A DNA stretch of 64,000 nucleotides from Urechis unicinctus (Eukaryota; Annelida; Polychaeta; Xenopneusta; Urechidae), in assembly GCA_034190875.2 (NCBI GenBank), contig CM067358.1:58399063-58463062 (forward strand). The letters are read 5' to 3'. How positions within the stretch are numbered: position 1 is the first letter of the stretch; each line of letters opens with the position of its first letter. Below the pieces are notes generated by a model. That model searched no databases, was not told the DNA's origin, and saw only the letters and a list, made by a program, of their open reading frames with translations. A program made the position numbers and the translations under genes. Below, piece after piece: positions 39,039 to 53,119 of this stretch.

Positions 39039-39217
39039 GTGAGTGCTCAAGACAATGCATCTTTACGTTGACTCGCTACTTACCTTCTGGCCTTTAATCC
39101 GCGGCTTGCTGTGTGATTCTTTAACCCGCTGTTTTTCGTACATGCTGGTCGGGTTATATTTCTTTCGCCTGTTGCTATTTATACCGTGATGATGCATGGC
39201 ACATTATTTGTGTGCAG

Positions 39218-40098
39218 CTTGTAATCGTGGCCAGTGGATGGAGAAAGGCTTCGTGCTGGATGACCGGGTCACAGCCTCTTCCTTCCTATCCCACAGCTAT
39301 CCTGGCCGGGGACGACTCAACACCACTTACGGTAAAGTGTTCAGAGGGAATCAAGTACTTCACAACCCCGTGAGTTACAAGTGTGTGTAGGTATCATAAA
39401 ATCCGTTAGCAGGGACGTACTGAAGGATCTTTTATTTTCAGATCCAATTGGCCGTATTAGTGGAGGCTGGGTGGCTGCTGTGGAGGACGCCAACCAATGG
39501 CTCCAGGTTGACCTTCAGGACCCCTACATCTTCCATCAACTGTTCATCCAGGGTCGTGAGGATGCTGCTATGTGGGTGGATTCTTTCCGCATCCTCTACT
39601 CCTACGACGGGGTCACCTTCACCCAGTACTTCGACCAGAATGGCACTGACGTAAGACAACCACCTCACGACGCATGAAGAGCATCGTTTAGTGTTAATCT
39701 TTAATCCGCGGCTTGCTGTGTGATTCTTTAACCCGCTGTTTTTCGTACATGCTGGTCGGGTTATATTTCTTTCGCCTGTTGCTATTTATACCGAGATGAT
39801 GCATGGCACATTATTTGTGTGCAGCTTGTAATCGTGGCCAGTGGATGTCGCCCTGACTCTTGATGACACCGACGTAGGCGTGAATGTCTACGTCAAAGAT
39901 ACAACGAATGCTTACAGTAAAATCTATTGTCTTGTTTCTAGGTTTTTGAATCTGCTGGGGACCAGAATACCATCGCCATCTTGGACCTGACACCGCCCAT
40001 ATACGGGCAGTACATTCGCCTACAACCTGTATCATGGTCCGGAGGTATATCGATGCGTATAGACTTCACAGGATGTACTCAGGCGGAAAATACATTGT
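39218..40098 (+). CDS. Copy 2: discoidin (F5/8C) domain
   Basis: Exons 39218-39331, 39442-39650, 39942-40098, with lengths identical to copy 1 and only a few amino-acid changes (for example DDRVTASSF for DDWVTASSF, and TQYFDQNG for TQYSDQNG). The intron after the second exon holds a copy-2-specific insertion described separately. Confidence 0.85.
39702..39847 (+). repeat. Copy-2-specific duplication of an acceptor region into the next-but-one intron
   Basis: About 146 bp (from ctttaatccgcggcttgctg to cgtggccagtggatg) repeat 39092-39240, that is, the last part of the intron, the acceptor tgtgtgcag and the first 23 nt of discoidin exon 39218. The corresponding copy 1 intron (19302-19452) lacks it. 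If the copied acceptor were used it would insert an out-of-place exon fragment. Confidence 0.85.
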
Positions 40099-40416
40099 GT
40101 GAGATGACTTAGCAACATTTAACAGTTATTTGTTGGTAGCAGTTCCATATTACAGACCAGAGAAATGGTTCCAAGCCGCATCGTTAGTAAAGATATCATG
40201 AGCATGAAATATGTATGTAGCAATATGCAAATTAGTCTTGGCAGACTCACATTTTATTCCAGTCAATTATAATCGTTATCCTGACATTTAATGCGATCCC
40301 AACCCATTGTAAGTAACTGCGCAGACCTTCGAATCCATTTATATTTTGCCGACATATTCCTAGCACACATTTGCCACAAGACAGGTTCAACTATTATCAT
40401 TGATGGATTCATTACG

Positions 40417-40625
40417 CCATTTACTGACACATTCAGTGACACATTCACTGACGCATTCACTGACGCATTCGCTAACGCATTAACTGACGCATTCACCGAC
40501 GCATTCACTGACGCATTCACTCACACTCACTGACGCATTCACCAATGCATTCATTTACGCATTCACTGACGCATTCACCAACGCATTCACTGACGCATTC
40601 ACTGACGCATTCACTAACGCATTCG
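40417..40625 (+). repeat. Contracted 12-bp minisatellite in copy 2
   Basis: About 17 units of ttcactgacgca with more variants (accaacgca, acacattca), against about 36 in copy 1. Confidence 0.9.
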
Positions 40626-40814
40626 TCTGTTTTGAATTGGAGCCTTATGTAAACGAATTTAAAATTGGAGGGTTTTTTATGTAAAACTAGAAAATAATAT
40701 TTCAGCGTTTCAAATATATCATTTTTATAATTCTTTAATGTCTTATTTCTAAGGGGAAATGTGACGCTTTTGCCAAATCAAATCATCGAGATGTGTGATT
40801 GTTATCTTCTGTGA

Positions 40815-40890
40815 AGCGTGTGCCCCTTACTCGCCGGGAGAGTGTGCGTGTGACGTCACTCCGTATCACTGCTTCTCTCGAACTAGGGTA
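40815..40890 (+). pseudogene. Better preserved decayed EGF-exon copy in intron
   Basis: The stretch tactcgccgggagagtgtgc, gtgtgacgtcactccgtatc and actgcttctctcg matches the working EGF exon start at 43335-43395 (gctcgccgggagagtgtgct ... ccctgcttctctagc). It has no usable downstream donor in frame, and the copy 1 counterpart has lost the first part. Confidence 0.65.
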
Positions 40891-41194
40891 TAGTATCTCT
40901 AAAACCTCGTATGCACTGCGAGGCACTCGATCCTACAAAGAGCCATATTCGCAATTTACAAATGTCACTCGCTACGAGCTTTATTAGGTAATATCAAACT
41001 TAACAATTTGTCCTAAAATCTCATAACAGAACTATTTGCATTATTGGATAATAAAATATACCATATGACATATTTAGACCAAGTGCCCAGGGCCACAAAG
41101 AGCACTAATAAGTATATGTAAAAAGAATTCGTTTCCTCGACGTACTTGGGTATGTACGCTGTTCCTTGCTCTGCATGATAAATCATGCAACAGT

Positions 41195-41605
41195 CTGTGT
41201 TTGTTTACAGATGACATATCGTGTCAACGCTGTGAAAGTGGCTACTATTGTGTTTGTTTACAGATGACATATCATGTCAGCGCTGTGATGGTGGCTACTA
41301 TTGTGTTTGTTTACAGATGACATATCATGTCAGCGCTGTGACAGTGGCTACTATTGTGTTTCTTTGCAGATGACATATCATGTCAGCGCTGTGACAGTGG
41401 CTACTATTGTGTTTCTTTACTAATGACATATCATGTCAGCACTGTGACAGTGGCTATTATTGTGTTTGTTTACAGATAACATATCGAGTCAGCGCTGTAA
41501 TCGTGGCTACTATTGTGTTTGTTTACAGATGACATATCATGTCAGCGCTGTGACAGTGGCTACTATTGTGTGTGTTTACAGATGACATATCATGTCAGCG
41601 CTGTG
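41195..41605 (+). repeat. 53-bp acceptor-bearing minisatellite in copy 2, about 8 units
   Basis: It has the same unit as 20946-21330, with some units mutated at the acceptor (tttctttactaatgac, tttacagataac). The last acceptor at 41581 starts the real exon. Confidence 0.9.
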
Positions 41606-42805
41606 ACAGTGGGTACTATTGTGTGGGGGATGGGGAGAAGTACCAGTGTTCTGTGTGTGATGCTTACATGGACGGCGACGTCAACTGTAATCGGTCATCG
41701 ACAGAACACTCGTTTGGGGCTGCTGACCAATGCACCAGCTGCCCCCTGGGCTGGGTCAGTACTCCTTTATCTCACCGTGTCATTATAGATTGTAGTCGAT
41801 TTCGTTACTAGCATGCTGTCCTATCGTTCGAATCATACAATAAGAACATATGAAGATATAATTTAGAATCTTAGAATCATTTCACAACATATATTTATAA
41901 CTCGTTCATGTTTGAGTGGCTTGGTTTTATGACGTTTTTGGCCTAGCGAGACTATACGGACCAATGTGACCTTTGTAGATCTGCCATGATGGGTTAGCGT
42001 CGCCCTGTGACCTGTATTCCTACGTCGAGTGTAACGCCACCTACTGCCCGCCGGCGTGTACTCAGTGCGAGGAGGGTTACGCTTGTCGAGGGGGACAGAG
42101 GTACAGGTGTGAGCCGGGCACCTACTCCAACGGCTCAGTAGGTGAGTATCAGATGAACACATCCTTATAATGCCAATGGCTGCAAGCAGTGTTATCATAG
42201 GGCGAGTAAATACATAACAATTTATTGTTAAGTATATGAATATTAAATCGGCCAATCTTACCGTGTTACTAGGGAGTATTTGACAAGAAATGATAGTCGT
42301 GTATCTCGGGGCACGTGTGAACTAACACATAATCACATTGGCCATCAACACATGATAACATTGGCCACCAACACATGATCACATTGGGCATAGATGATAT
42401 AATGCTGTGCTTTGTGTTTAATTTAATTGCAACGTCATCTATTCAATTCGAAAATAGTTTTTCCAATGTTTTTTTATCTGCCACTCCACGAATGCCTCTC
42501 CTTGTAGTTCGCTATTTTGAAGGCCTTCAGCGGCCTGTACGCGATGTCAGACCAATTCCAGAATTTAGTACTTACTGGCAAACAGGTGACCCGAGGTGAC
42601 ATTTATTTTGTTTAGCTTAAACATTCCTCAATCGGATCATTGTGATAGAGGTGCGTGTGTTTTGTAGCATTCTGCGTGATGTGTGCCGCTGGTACGTACC
42701 AGAACTCCTCTGCTCGTGGAGACTGCCTCTACTGCCCAGCTGGACATTTCTCATCCAAGATGAAGGACCGCTGTGACCCGTGTCCTGTCGGAACCTACTC
42801 CAAAG
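41582..42805 (+). CDS. Copy 2: cysteine-rich ephrin-receptor/TNFR-like modules
   Basis: Exons 41582-41754, 41979-42141, 42668-42805, with the same lengths and phases as copy 1. Minor changes such as FGAADQCTSC for FGAAAQCTSC; all cysteines are kept. Confidence 0.8.
42325..42390 (+). repeat. Residual 24-bp minisatellite (3 units) in copy 2
   Basis: Three units of atcacattggccatcaacac-type sequence remain where copy 1 has about fourteen. Confidence 0.8.
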
Positions 42806-43165
42806 GTGTGTACTATGTCAAATAACTATCAACTCCATATGTGGGTACTGAGTCAAGTGAAACCCCACTCTACAGGTGGGTACCGCGTCCATTCAGCAAC
42901 AAACGCCATGCATGGGTACCACGTCAAGTATGGGTACCTACTCCTTAGGTGGGTACCACGTCAAGTGTGGGTACCTACTCCACAGGTGGGTACCCTGTCC
43001 ATTTAGTAACAAACTTTATAATTGTGTGCCATGTCAAGTGACATATTCTGTGGGTACCTACTCTACAGGTGGGTACCATGTCTATTATTTTCGCCTCTGT
43101 TGGTAGGTACCATATGAAATGTGTACCTGCTAGGCATATACCAATTAACACATTCTTCACAGGTG
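42795..43165 (+). repeat. Copy 2 of the exon-end/donor minisatellite
   Basis: It echoes aacctactccaaag|gtgtgtac with gtacctactccacag|gtgggtac units, as at 22800-23190; one unit reads cttaggtgggtacc. Confidence 0.75.
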
Positions 43166-43318
43166 GGTAATAGGTAGAGTTGCATGGGTAGATAGATTAC
43201 CATTGCTACTCATGGCTCCCTTCAGTAGTGTTGTTGAACTGTTGTGGACTTCAATATTCACAATATTCTCTCTTAACTCAATTAATGAATGCAGTCTTCT
43301 GTGTTATGACGTGGTCAG

Positions 43319-44611
43319 GTGACGGCATGACGTGTTCCCCGTGCTCGCCGGGAGAGTGTGCTTGTGACGACACTCCGTACCCCTGCTTCTCTAGCAGTAC
43401 GTGCATTAACTTGGACAACGACGGCGCCTCACACACGTGTGGAGCGTGTCCTCCGGGTTACACGGGCGACGGCGTCACCTGCGCCGATGTCGACGAGGTA
43501 AGTTTACTGAGACACATGGGCAATATCGTCACCTGCGCTGACGTCGACGAGGTAAGTTTACTGAGACACATGGGCGATGCCGACACCTGCGCCGACGTTG
43601 TTGAGGTACGTTTACTGAGATACACGGGCGATGGCGTCACCTGCGCTGACGTCGACTACGTCAGTTAATTGCAAGGTTTCGCTTGAGATTCTGCTCCGAC
43701 ATGAGGCAATAAGTGTTACCAATTGATAGGTTATGCGATAGAAAGAATTATATGACGAAATATATCACTTGTGCTTCCAGTGCACTGCTTACCATCCGTG
43801 CTGGAACGGCACCAATTGCTACAACACGGCACCAGGTTACCAGTGTAAACAATGTCCCCACGGCTACACGGGCTCCTACAGCGACGCTCTGTCGGTCGAC
43901 ACCAACGTACGTCTGTATGTGTTTTGTGGGGAGACGTACCCGACCATCCAGACCCAGGAATGTGAGGACGTGGATGAGTGTTCCGTGGACAATGGAGGCT
44001 GTGATCCAAACAGCTACTGCTATAATACCATAGTAAGTTAACACTTTGTAAGGAAAGTGATCAGTTCATTGTCGATGTGCGATATGAACCCTAATGTTAA
44101 ACAAAGAGGGAGATCAAGTCATCCTTTAACCTCTGTACACTATATAACAATCCTGGAATGTCCTCCTTTCAGGGTAGTTTCTACTGCGGTTTCTGCAAGA
44201 AGGGTTATCTTGGCGACGCTTTTTATGGTTGCTATGATGACAACTTCTGTCTCAGTGGTTGGCACAAGTGTGATCCTGTTGCTATATGTCACTACTTGGG
44301 ACCAGGCGACTACCGCTGTGAGGTATGTCATGGTAATGGCTCGGTTGGAACACACACCAAATGATCTATGATGACAACGTTAGAACATTAAGATGATGAT
44401 TATGATAATGATGATGATGATGATGATGATGAAGTGATGATGATGATGATGAGTTTGATGATGATGTTGTGTGATGATGTGATGATGATGGATGAGTTTC
44501 TGTTGTATTGGGGATGGATTCGCAGGGACCGGTGAGGTTTGTGGAGAAGACTTCGACTTTGATGGCGCCCCATTGACACACCTGTCATGCTCCGAGTCAG
44601 GCTGCTTCAAG
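43319..44611 (+). CDS. Copy 2: EGF-like modules
   Basis: Exons 43319-43497, 43781-44032, 44173-44322 and about 44509-44611. The first three are intact and in phase. The acceptor of the fourth differs from copy 1 (gttgtattgggga here, gttgtagtgtgggga there): the AG and the first codon's T-G are disturbed, so this exon lacks a canonical 3' splice site as sequenced. Confidence 0.75.
43445..43650 (+). repeat. 54-bp donor-ladder minisatellite in copy 2
   Basis: Donors gtaagt at 43498 and 43552 and gtacgt at 43606 keep the exact 54-nt spacing and open frame seen in copy 1. Confidence 0.9.
44395..44490 (+). repeat. Interrupted GAT microsatellite in copy 2
   Basis: Shorter, interrupted GATGATGAT tract (with gaagtgatg and gttgtgtgatg), compared with the pure tract at 24428-24582. 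Confidence 0.85.
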
Positions 44612-44664
44612 GTGTGCCAATCATATTCAGTATTGTGCAGCTGCATGGGGTTATGTAACTGTTT

Positions 44665-45015
44665 GTTCTCCATTATATCGGGACAACTAACTGGGGTTAC
44701 GTAATTGTTTGTTCTCCATTATATCAGGACAACTGTCTAGGGATACCTATCAGTTTTGTGGTAACTGACCTTAGTTACTTTACAATAATTTGCTTCCCAA
44801 TTTGATAGGACAATTGACCGCAGTAGCCTAACAATTTTCTCTCTCCAAAAATAATGGTTTGGGATCCACTCACAACTGCGCCTCTTTATATTCTGACAGG
44901 ACAATTATCGGGGGTTGCTTACCTGTGCATTTACATCCATATAAACGAATAATTGTTTGGGATCACATAACCATTTTGCCTCTGTAAATTAAAACAGGAC
45001 AATTGCCCCGGATTA
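44665..45015 (+). repeat. Copy 2 of the degenerate acceptor repeat before the first TSP3 exon
   Basis: It shows the same series of aggacaa-type pseudo-acceptors as 24755-25110, with the true acceptor at 44997. Confidence 0.7.
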
Positions 45016-47032
45016 CCTAACAGCGGTCAGGAGGACAGCGACCAGGACCAAATCGGCGACTTCTGTGATTATGATGACGATAACGACGGCAGGTTTGACG
45101 ATACGGTAAGCTATGGTCGAACATTGGGCCTTAAACTCATCTAGCATTGGCATTTAGTTCAGTAACTCATTGCAAAGAATGCAGGTGCCAGCATTCGGGG
45201 ATCGATTCTCCATCAAACTATATTCGTGTGGGAAACCATCGCTCGTCATTTGATACCTTTTACCATCCCCTGTGATGGAAAGAATTGTGTAATTTCGTTT
45301 CCTATGCTTCCACACGTTGCTGGATGCCTTACAGGATAACTGTCGGATCGTGCGTAACTACTACCAAGAGGATGTCGACCGTGATGACGTGGGTGACGCA
45401 TGTGACAACTGTGTCAACGTCTCAAACCCTGACCAGGTCGACACGGACGACGATGGACGCGGAGACGAGTGTGATGACGATGACGACGGTGACGGTATGT
45501 CACAGTTGACATAGCTGACGTTCATTACGATTTTATAGATTAGTGGGCATCTTGTTTTCCTGTGAATATATGCTTTTTAAAATTACGTGATGCTTCCATT
45601 GGAACCCACTATACACGAGGCAGCATCACTTCATACTTAGATCACACAACGTCTTCTATATCTGACATAAGATTCAGGAAATCAATTAACTGTTAATCCA
45701 CATTTAATCCATTGAAAAGCACCTTACTATTCAGGGCGTCTGGACGCCTCCGACAACTGCCGTCTGGTGCCAAACACTGACCAGCTGGACAGTGATGCTG
45801 ACAAAATCGGCGACGCTTGTGACAACTGTCCCTCCACACCAAACACGGACCAGGTTGATTCAAACCAGAACGGCTTTGGTGATGCTTGTGACGTCATAGG
45901 AGCCAATAATGTTGACAGGTGACAAATGAACATGAATGCAGGGTTCTTTGTGAAATGGTTCATGGCGTTATATGTTGAACAAGTGTATTCTACGCGTTGT
46001 TGCTGTTGGACAGATATGATTCCCAGCATTTAGTGTTACATGACGAATTTTTTGACCGAGGGAGTTTGGACTCGTTTGAAAGCTATGACGTGCTTCACTG
46101 TGGTTGGATTAATATGTTCGATATTGTATCAGATACAGGAAATGTTTGACACGTTTGATAAATGTAAATAAGTTTCTCACGCTTGGTGTAACATGTTGGT
46201 TGTTTTGCTAGAGATGGGGACGGTATATTGGACGCGTTTGATAACTGCCAAGTGGTTCCCAACGCGGACCAGACGGATGTAGACGCGGACGGAACAGGTG
46301 AGACAAGTGATCACGTGATAGGTCCTCGTCGGCTTTCTGACCCTCACACCTTGTTAACTTGATTTTTTTTAATTGCATAATCAAATTAAAATGAGACGAT
46401 TGAACTCTTATTTACAAATCATTGATATTCACATCCCGAGATCGCTTAATACGCCAAGTCATTGAATGGATTGGTACGTGTGTTCTACAGGAGATCTGTG
46501 TGATGATGACATGGACGGCGATGGTATACTGAATGACGTCGACAACTGTCCATACGTGGACAACGCTGGTCAAGAAGACTCCAATGGTCAGTGGTGATCA
46601 TTAAAGTCCTGCTTTCAAAACATAACCTCCAAAATGGTCAGCTTATTGCTGCTTTCAAAACATAACCTCCAAAATGGTCTGCTTATTGCTGCTTTCAAAG
46701 CATGACCTCCACATCCGATTCAGTGATATATCGTTGCTTGCAGTCCCTCTGTTGAAGTGTAAGATGATTTATCTGGATGTTGTCTTCTATAATGACGCCA
46801 GGTAACGAGGTAGGTGACGCGTGTGAACTGGATACGGATGGTGACGGTCTCCTGGACAAGTATGATCACTGTCCTCTCAACCCCAGCATCAACTACACGG
46901 ACTTCCGGGACCACTTCGTCGTGGAGTTGGATCCTACCATCACCGGGACGAGTGATCCCGTGTGGGAGTTCACTCATGACGGTATGGAGATCCGCCAGCT
47001 GGCCGACACGGAGATGCCACTTGCACTCATAG
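44998..47032 (+). CDS. Copy 2: thrombospondin type 3 repeats
   Basis: Exons 44998-45105, 45335-45494, 45735-45918, 46212-46297, 46491-46586, 46802-47032, all with copy 1 lengths and phases. The RGD is kept at 45458-45466. Changes are conservative ([12 protein letters not shown] for [19 protein letters not shown] for YVANAGQ). Confidence 0.9.
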
Positions 47033-47490
47033 GTAACCTGTATATTCTTTGTCTCGTCAGGCATCCATCAACCTTAATTTTACCATTGTTTGTCCGGCTG
47101 TGTACGCCAACATAAGCGTATGTCATTATACTTGCATATTAAGCCTTAGAAAGATTGTGAAGCTACAATAGTATTGAGATCCCTTTTCATTCTTGTGAAA
47201 TCTCTTCTCCCGGTCCAAAATGCTAACTAACGTTGAACAGAACTATAAGATATGTACAAAGCGTGTTCATTACTAATTAAATAGTTTGATATGAATAAAT
47301 AATAATTTAATGCAATAAACATTGAATTATAATATATTTAACGGAAAAAAGGCGCCGTATATTGATGATAGGGTAGATTTGCCTGCTGCCATTGTCGCTT
47401 ATATCACATATTTGATAACGAAACCTTGTTATATATTATTCGGCACGTCATATCGTGGTATATTCAAATTGAGGCTGATATTGTTGTCAG

Positions 47491-48334
47491 GAGAGCGGCA
47501 GTACCAGGGCGTGGACTACTCGGGCACGTGGTACGTCAGATGACGGACAGGACTACATGGGATTCATCTTTGGTTATCAGAACAACCGCAAGTTCTACAT
47601 CGTCACGTGGCGCCATGAAAACTACAACTATGGCGGCACTAACTACATTGGCGGCATCAAGGGGGTGCATATCAAGGTTGGTTCGTCAGTATATGTTTTA
47701 TAAGATATCATTGAGGTACAGAGGGCAAAAGGTTCAACCAATTGGTGTTTTGCTGAAGTTGGTCAACTCGGCAGTCGGTCCAAGCTCGGCCCTAGCCAAC
47801 GCCATATGGAACAGCGCGGACACCGCTGATGAGGTGACAGTGCTGTGGCAAGACCCTGAAATGAGAGGCTGGCAGCACAAAACAGCTTACCGCTGGCACC
47901 TCAACTTCAGACCCTCTCTCGGTCGTATCAGGTGGGCTTTACTTGCTTGTATCCATGGTATCAAGGAGGAAATGTGGTTTCATCGTTTGTAAAATGAATG
48001 CATGTTTGGATTTCCATGCGCCAACGCTCTAGGTCATTGATGGATTTTATAATTTTTAATCGAGGTCAATATAAAGAAACGCTATATGACATCAAGCATT
48101 TTATTGAAGGTTGCGTGTGGTGGAGGGTTCGACGACGATCGTGAACACGGGAGACATATACGACACGACAATCGCAGGAGGTCGACTCGGTGTGTTCGTC
48201 TTTAATCAGTCGGCCACTCAGTGGTCTTACCTGGAGGCACACTGTGTGGCCGTGGAAAATGAGGCGCTCTACTTCGACGGATTCAACGATTATGTTGTCG
48301 TGACTAATGTGTCTGCTTTGGGGATCCTCGAAAG
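47491..48334 (+). CDS. Copy 2: thrombospondin C-terminal domain
   Basis: Exons 47491-47676, 47759-47931, 48110-48334. The end of the first exon reads GGIKGVHIK and joins in phase to LVNSAVGPSSALANAIWNSA and DEVTVLWQDPEMRGW, the expected TSPC sequence. The first exon lacks five bases present in copy 1 (tacgtcagatgac versus tacgtcaactccgatgac), which breaks frame upstream of that. Confidence 0.88.
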
Positions 48335-48646
48335 GTAGACGGCGTCCGATATTTTTTCTTTTGTAAATTCAGATATTAAATGAAAATGCTTCCCATGTCA
48401 TATCAATGGGGCATGCGTTAATACACATTTTGAAGGAGCACTTTGCTGGATTTATCGGATATACGACCTAAGCTCACAAGACCATAGCTCACGTGACAAA
48501 AGTTCACATCGTTAATGATAAAAGCGTCAAAAATTCTCTGCTAAAATTAATTTTTAAATGGATAATATTCATACTATAAAGAATAAGTTGAACAAACGTT
48601 GCTGACATTTTTGAACTCCTGGCTTTTTTTTTTACAGACGCGCACA

Positions 48647-48885
48647 TCATGTACGCCATTTTGCGCAGGTCGTGTACGCCATGGCGTGCAGATCATGCAA
48701 GTCATGCACGTTTTGACGTGCAGGTCATGCACACCGTGATGCGCAGATCATGTACGCCATGACGCGCAGTCACGTAAGTCATGACGGTCAGTGGCACCGC
48801 ACGCCACGACGGACACGACGACGGACGCACCGCACGCCACGAAGGACGCACCGCACGTCACGACGGACGCACCGCACCCGCGCAG
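48647..48885 (+). repeat. Copy 2 boundary repeat before the LamG-like exons
   Basis: Units of catgtacgccatgacgcgcag and accgcacgccacgacgg as in copy 1 but fewer. The same micro-exon candidate follows a T-rich acceptor (tttttttttacag|acgcgcac). Confidence 0.7.
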
Positions 48886-50174
<1,289 letters not shown>

Positions 50175-50473
50175 CATCCTTGGAAATCTAGCCGTTTCTG
50201 GCTCCGCCTACAATGACGGGATTCGGGGTCAATCGACTCATTTGTTTATGCACTTTCTTTTCCAATTGTTTCCATTTGTACGTATCATAACGTTCTATTT
50301 CACCGTTCGTGTGAATCACAGAGACCAAATTGTAATTACTGAGCTTTCTGTATTGTTGACTAGATTATATTGTTCTATGAATGAGGCTCAACTTATACAT
50401 TGTATCGGTGTGAAATATTTAAACATTCAAAACCTATGTGATAAAGCTTGTTTGCAGGACAGACATGCGCATT

Positions 50474-50479
50474 AATAAA
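50474..50479 (+). terminator. Poly(A) signal AATAAA, copy 2
   Basis: AATAAA 300 nt after the copy 2 stop, in identical context to 30595. Confidence 0.6.
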
Positions 50480-50639
50480 CCACAAATTATAACCAATTTG
50501 CATTGAATCATTCCGATCGATTAAAAGAAAAAAAACTCCCGGATATGTTCACGTAACAGTACATGGGAAATAAAACACCATGCCTCTCTCTCGTCCCATG
50601 GAGCCGCGCCTGCTCTGCTGCTGCAATTTCAACGTCATG

Positions 50640-51230
50640 ACATTAACGATGTTACATCACACCAGTGTGACATGTAGCGCAATGATGTTACATCACACCA
50701 GTGTGCCAATGTATGAGCTGCAATGATGGTACATCACCCAATGTGCCAATGCATGACCTGCAATGATGGTACATCACCCAATGTGCCAATGCATGACCTG
50801 CAATGATGGTACTTCACCCAATGTGCCAATGCATGACCTGCAATGATGGTACATCACCCAATGTGCCAATGCAAGACCTGCAATGATGGTACATCACCCC
50901 ATGTGCCAATGCAAGACCTGCAATGATGGTACATCACCAATGTGCCAATGCAAGACCTGCAATGATGGTACCACCTAATGTGCCAATGCATGACCTGCAA
51001 TGATGGTACTTCACCCAATGTGCCAATGCAAGACCTGTAATGATGGTACATCACCCAATGTGCCAATGCAAGACCTGCAATGATGGTACATCACCTAATG
51101 TGCCAATACAAGACCTGCAATGATGGTACATTAACCAATGTACCAATGCATGACCTGCAATGATGGTACATTAACCAATGTACCAATGCAAGACCTGCAA
51201 TGATGGTACATTAACCAATGTGCTACTGTC
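50640..51230 (+). repeat. 41-bp minisatellite, copy 2
   Basis: About thirteen to fourteen units of tgcaatgatggtacatcacc type, with unit order and two truncated units different from 30770-31320. Confidence 0.9.
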
Positions 51231-53119
51231 GAACCTGGTAGACGTTAGTGCTCCTCTCTGATTATAGTTGTATCACGTGATAACGATGATGGCAGTACAG
51301 GCTGCAAAAAGTTGAACCGTTCTTTGGTTTTTCAGCATTTGTGAAGTAAAAATGCGTGTCTGGAAAAGAAGCCATAATCCATCAGCATTCAAGTCAATTA
51401 AAAACTGGATAAGATTTGTATATAACATGCATTGAAGTGAAAATACCTAGTGACTTAACAAACTATATTATAGAAAATAACAGTAACGGATATCAACACC
51501 TTATTGTGATGGTATTTGCATGGTTAACTAAATGAGGATAACAGAGAGAGAGACGCGATTTTTACTGATCAAACCACTTGCATGGTTGAATCAGAATTTA
51601 CGTGGGGGCGTCGAATAATCTTGATCGCCACAGACGTCACTAGTTATATACAGCTAATTATCGCCTGATATAAACCGGAAGTCGCAGAGGAAGCGCGGAA
51701 GCTAAACATAACACAGCAGCAGAATGGAAGTACACGAACTAAGGCATGTTTTTCACTCGGACCGTCACATCACAGTAATTTGACATGTCAACAGGCTCTT
51801 TTTGTTTAGGGATTTAGCAGATTCTATACTGCATGTATTCGCTTGCCCTCAGATATATAATATGCAAAGATGTACGCTCAAATCACCCTAGTTTACTTAC
51901 TAATCCCTGTCATGTTAGTTCTATCAGCTGCAGATTGCACCGGCGTTCGTTCCAGTATGAATACAAGAATATAGGTAAATTAATTGAAGCAACTTGGTCT
52001 ATATTTACTGACTCGATTTACTCCAACAGTGGAGGAATTTGTTGGATGCGCGAATCAATCGAGATATCAGCTTGACAATGTGTATAATTCTCTGAAGATA
52101 AGGTTATATCATCCTTATAAAAACTACTGAAAGACAAGAGTAGTAAGATTGATGCACAGAATATGCAGATTTACTGCTGAGAAAACACATTTTGATAACA
52201 ATCATTGTGAACAATGTGGACTGTATACTGCCAGGCATAAGCTCATATGAGGTATTTGTATTTTTTTATCGATCACATAAATCCCCCCCCCCCCCCCCCA
52301 TAATGTAAAGTAAATAAATAGCCATCTCTATAAATAGCGAAGTGCATGGTTGGGGCGAGTTGGGGGTGGGTGGGTTCAATACGGTGTCGTCACCATCCCA
52401 TCCGACCCCACGTTGTGCCCTCAAAAAACGGTCCTTACTGGCTGTAGCATTCTAGCCATGTCCCAATAATATGATTTGGTGTTCCCAATAATATGATTTG
52501 GTGTTCCCAATAATATGATTTGGTGTTGCCAATAATATGATTTGGTGTTCATAGCCAATAATATGATTTGGTGTTCCCAATAACATGATTTGTTGTTCCC
52601 AATAATAGGACTTGGTGTTCCCAATGATATGAGAGGACTTTAAACGAATAATTTAAGCAACTACACAAAAATGGAAACAAAATATAAATTGCACCAAATC
52701 GCCGAAAAATGTTAGCCAGTTAACCAACATCTATTGCAACACAACCATGACTGGGGTAATTTTTGCGAACATTATGGCCTTTATAATGTTGTTTTATGTC
52801 ATGGGAGGTTTATACAGAAAGTGTAGTAGATCGGGCGATGGATGCGATCCCAGTGGCGGTAGGTAGAATAAGTGATCTCCATTCGCATGTGTTCGCCAGC
52901 AATAGCGCCACCTACACTCCACTGGTGCTTATGCCAAAGAGTCTATAGCTACGCTGAGAGGGTTAATCCAACTAGCTATGCGGCGAGTATGAATATGAGC
53001 ACATGGGACTGTTGATCCAACGTCTCGGGGATCGGCGTCTTTTAAATATACGGAGTCTTCTGATTGGTCAAGGCTACTACCCCGAATCAATCAGAAATTT
53101 TCATATGGTTTTAAGGGAC
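51231..53119. other. Copy 2 of the 3' flank (31321-33214)
   Basis: No gene. It repeats the ETS-type promoter-like site (about 51672), the possible LINE remnant (52015-52245), the C run (about 52285) and the 22-bp minisatellite (52465-52625). Confidence 0.6.
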
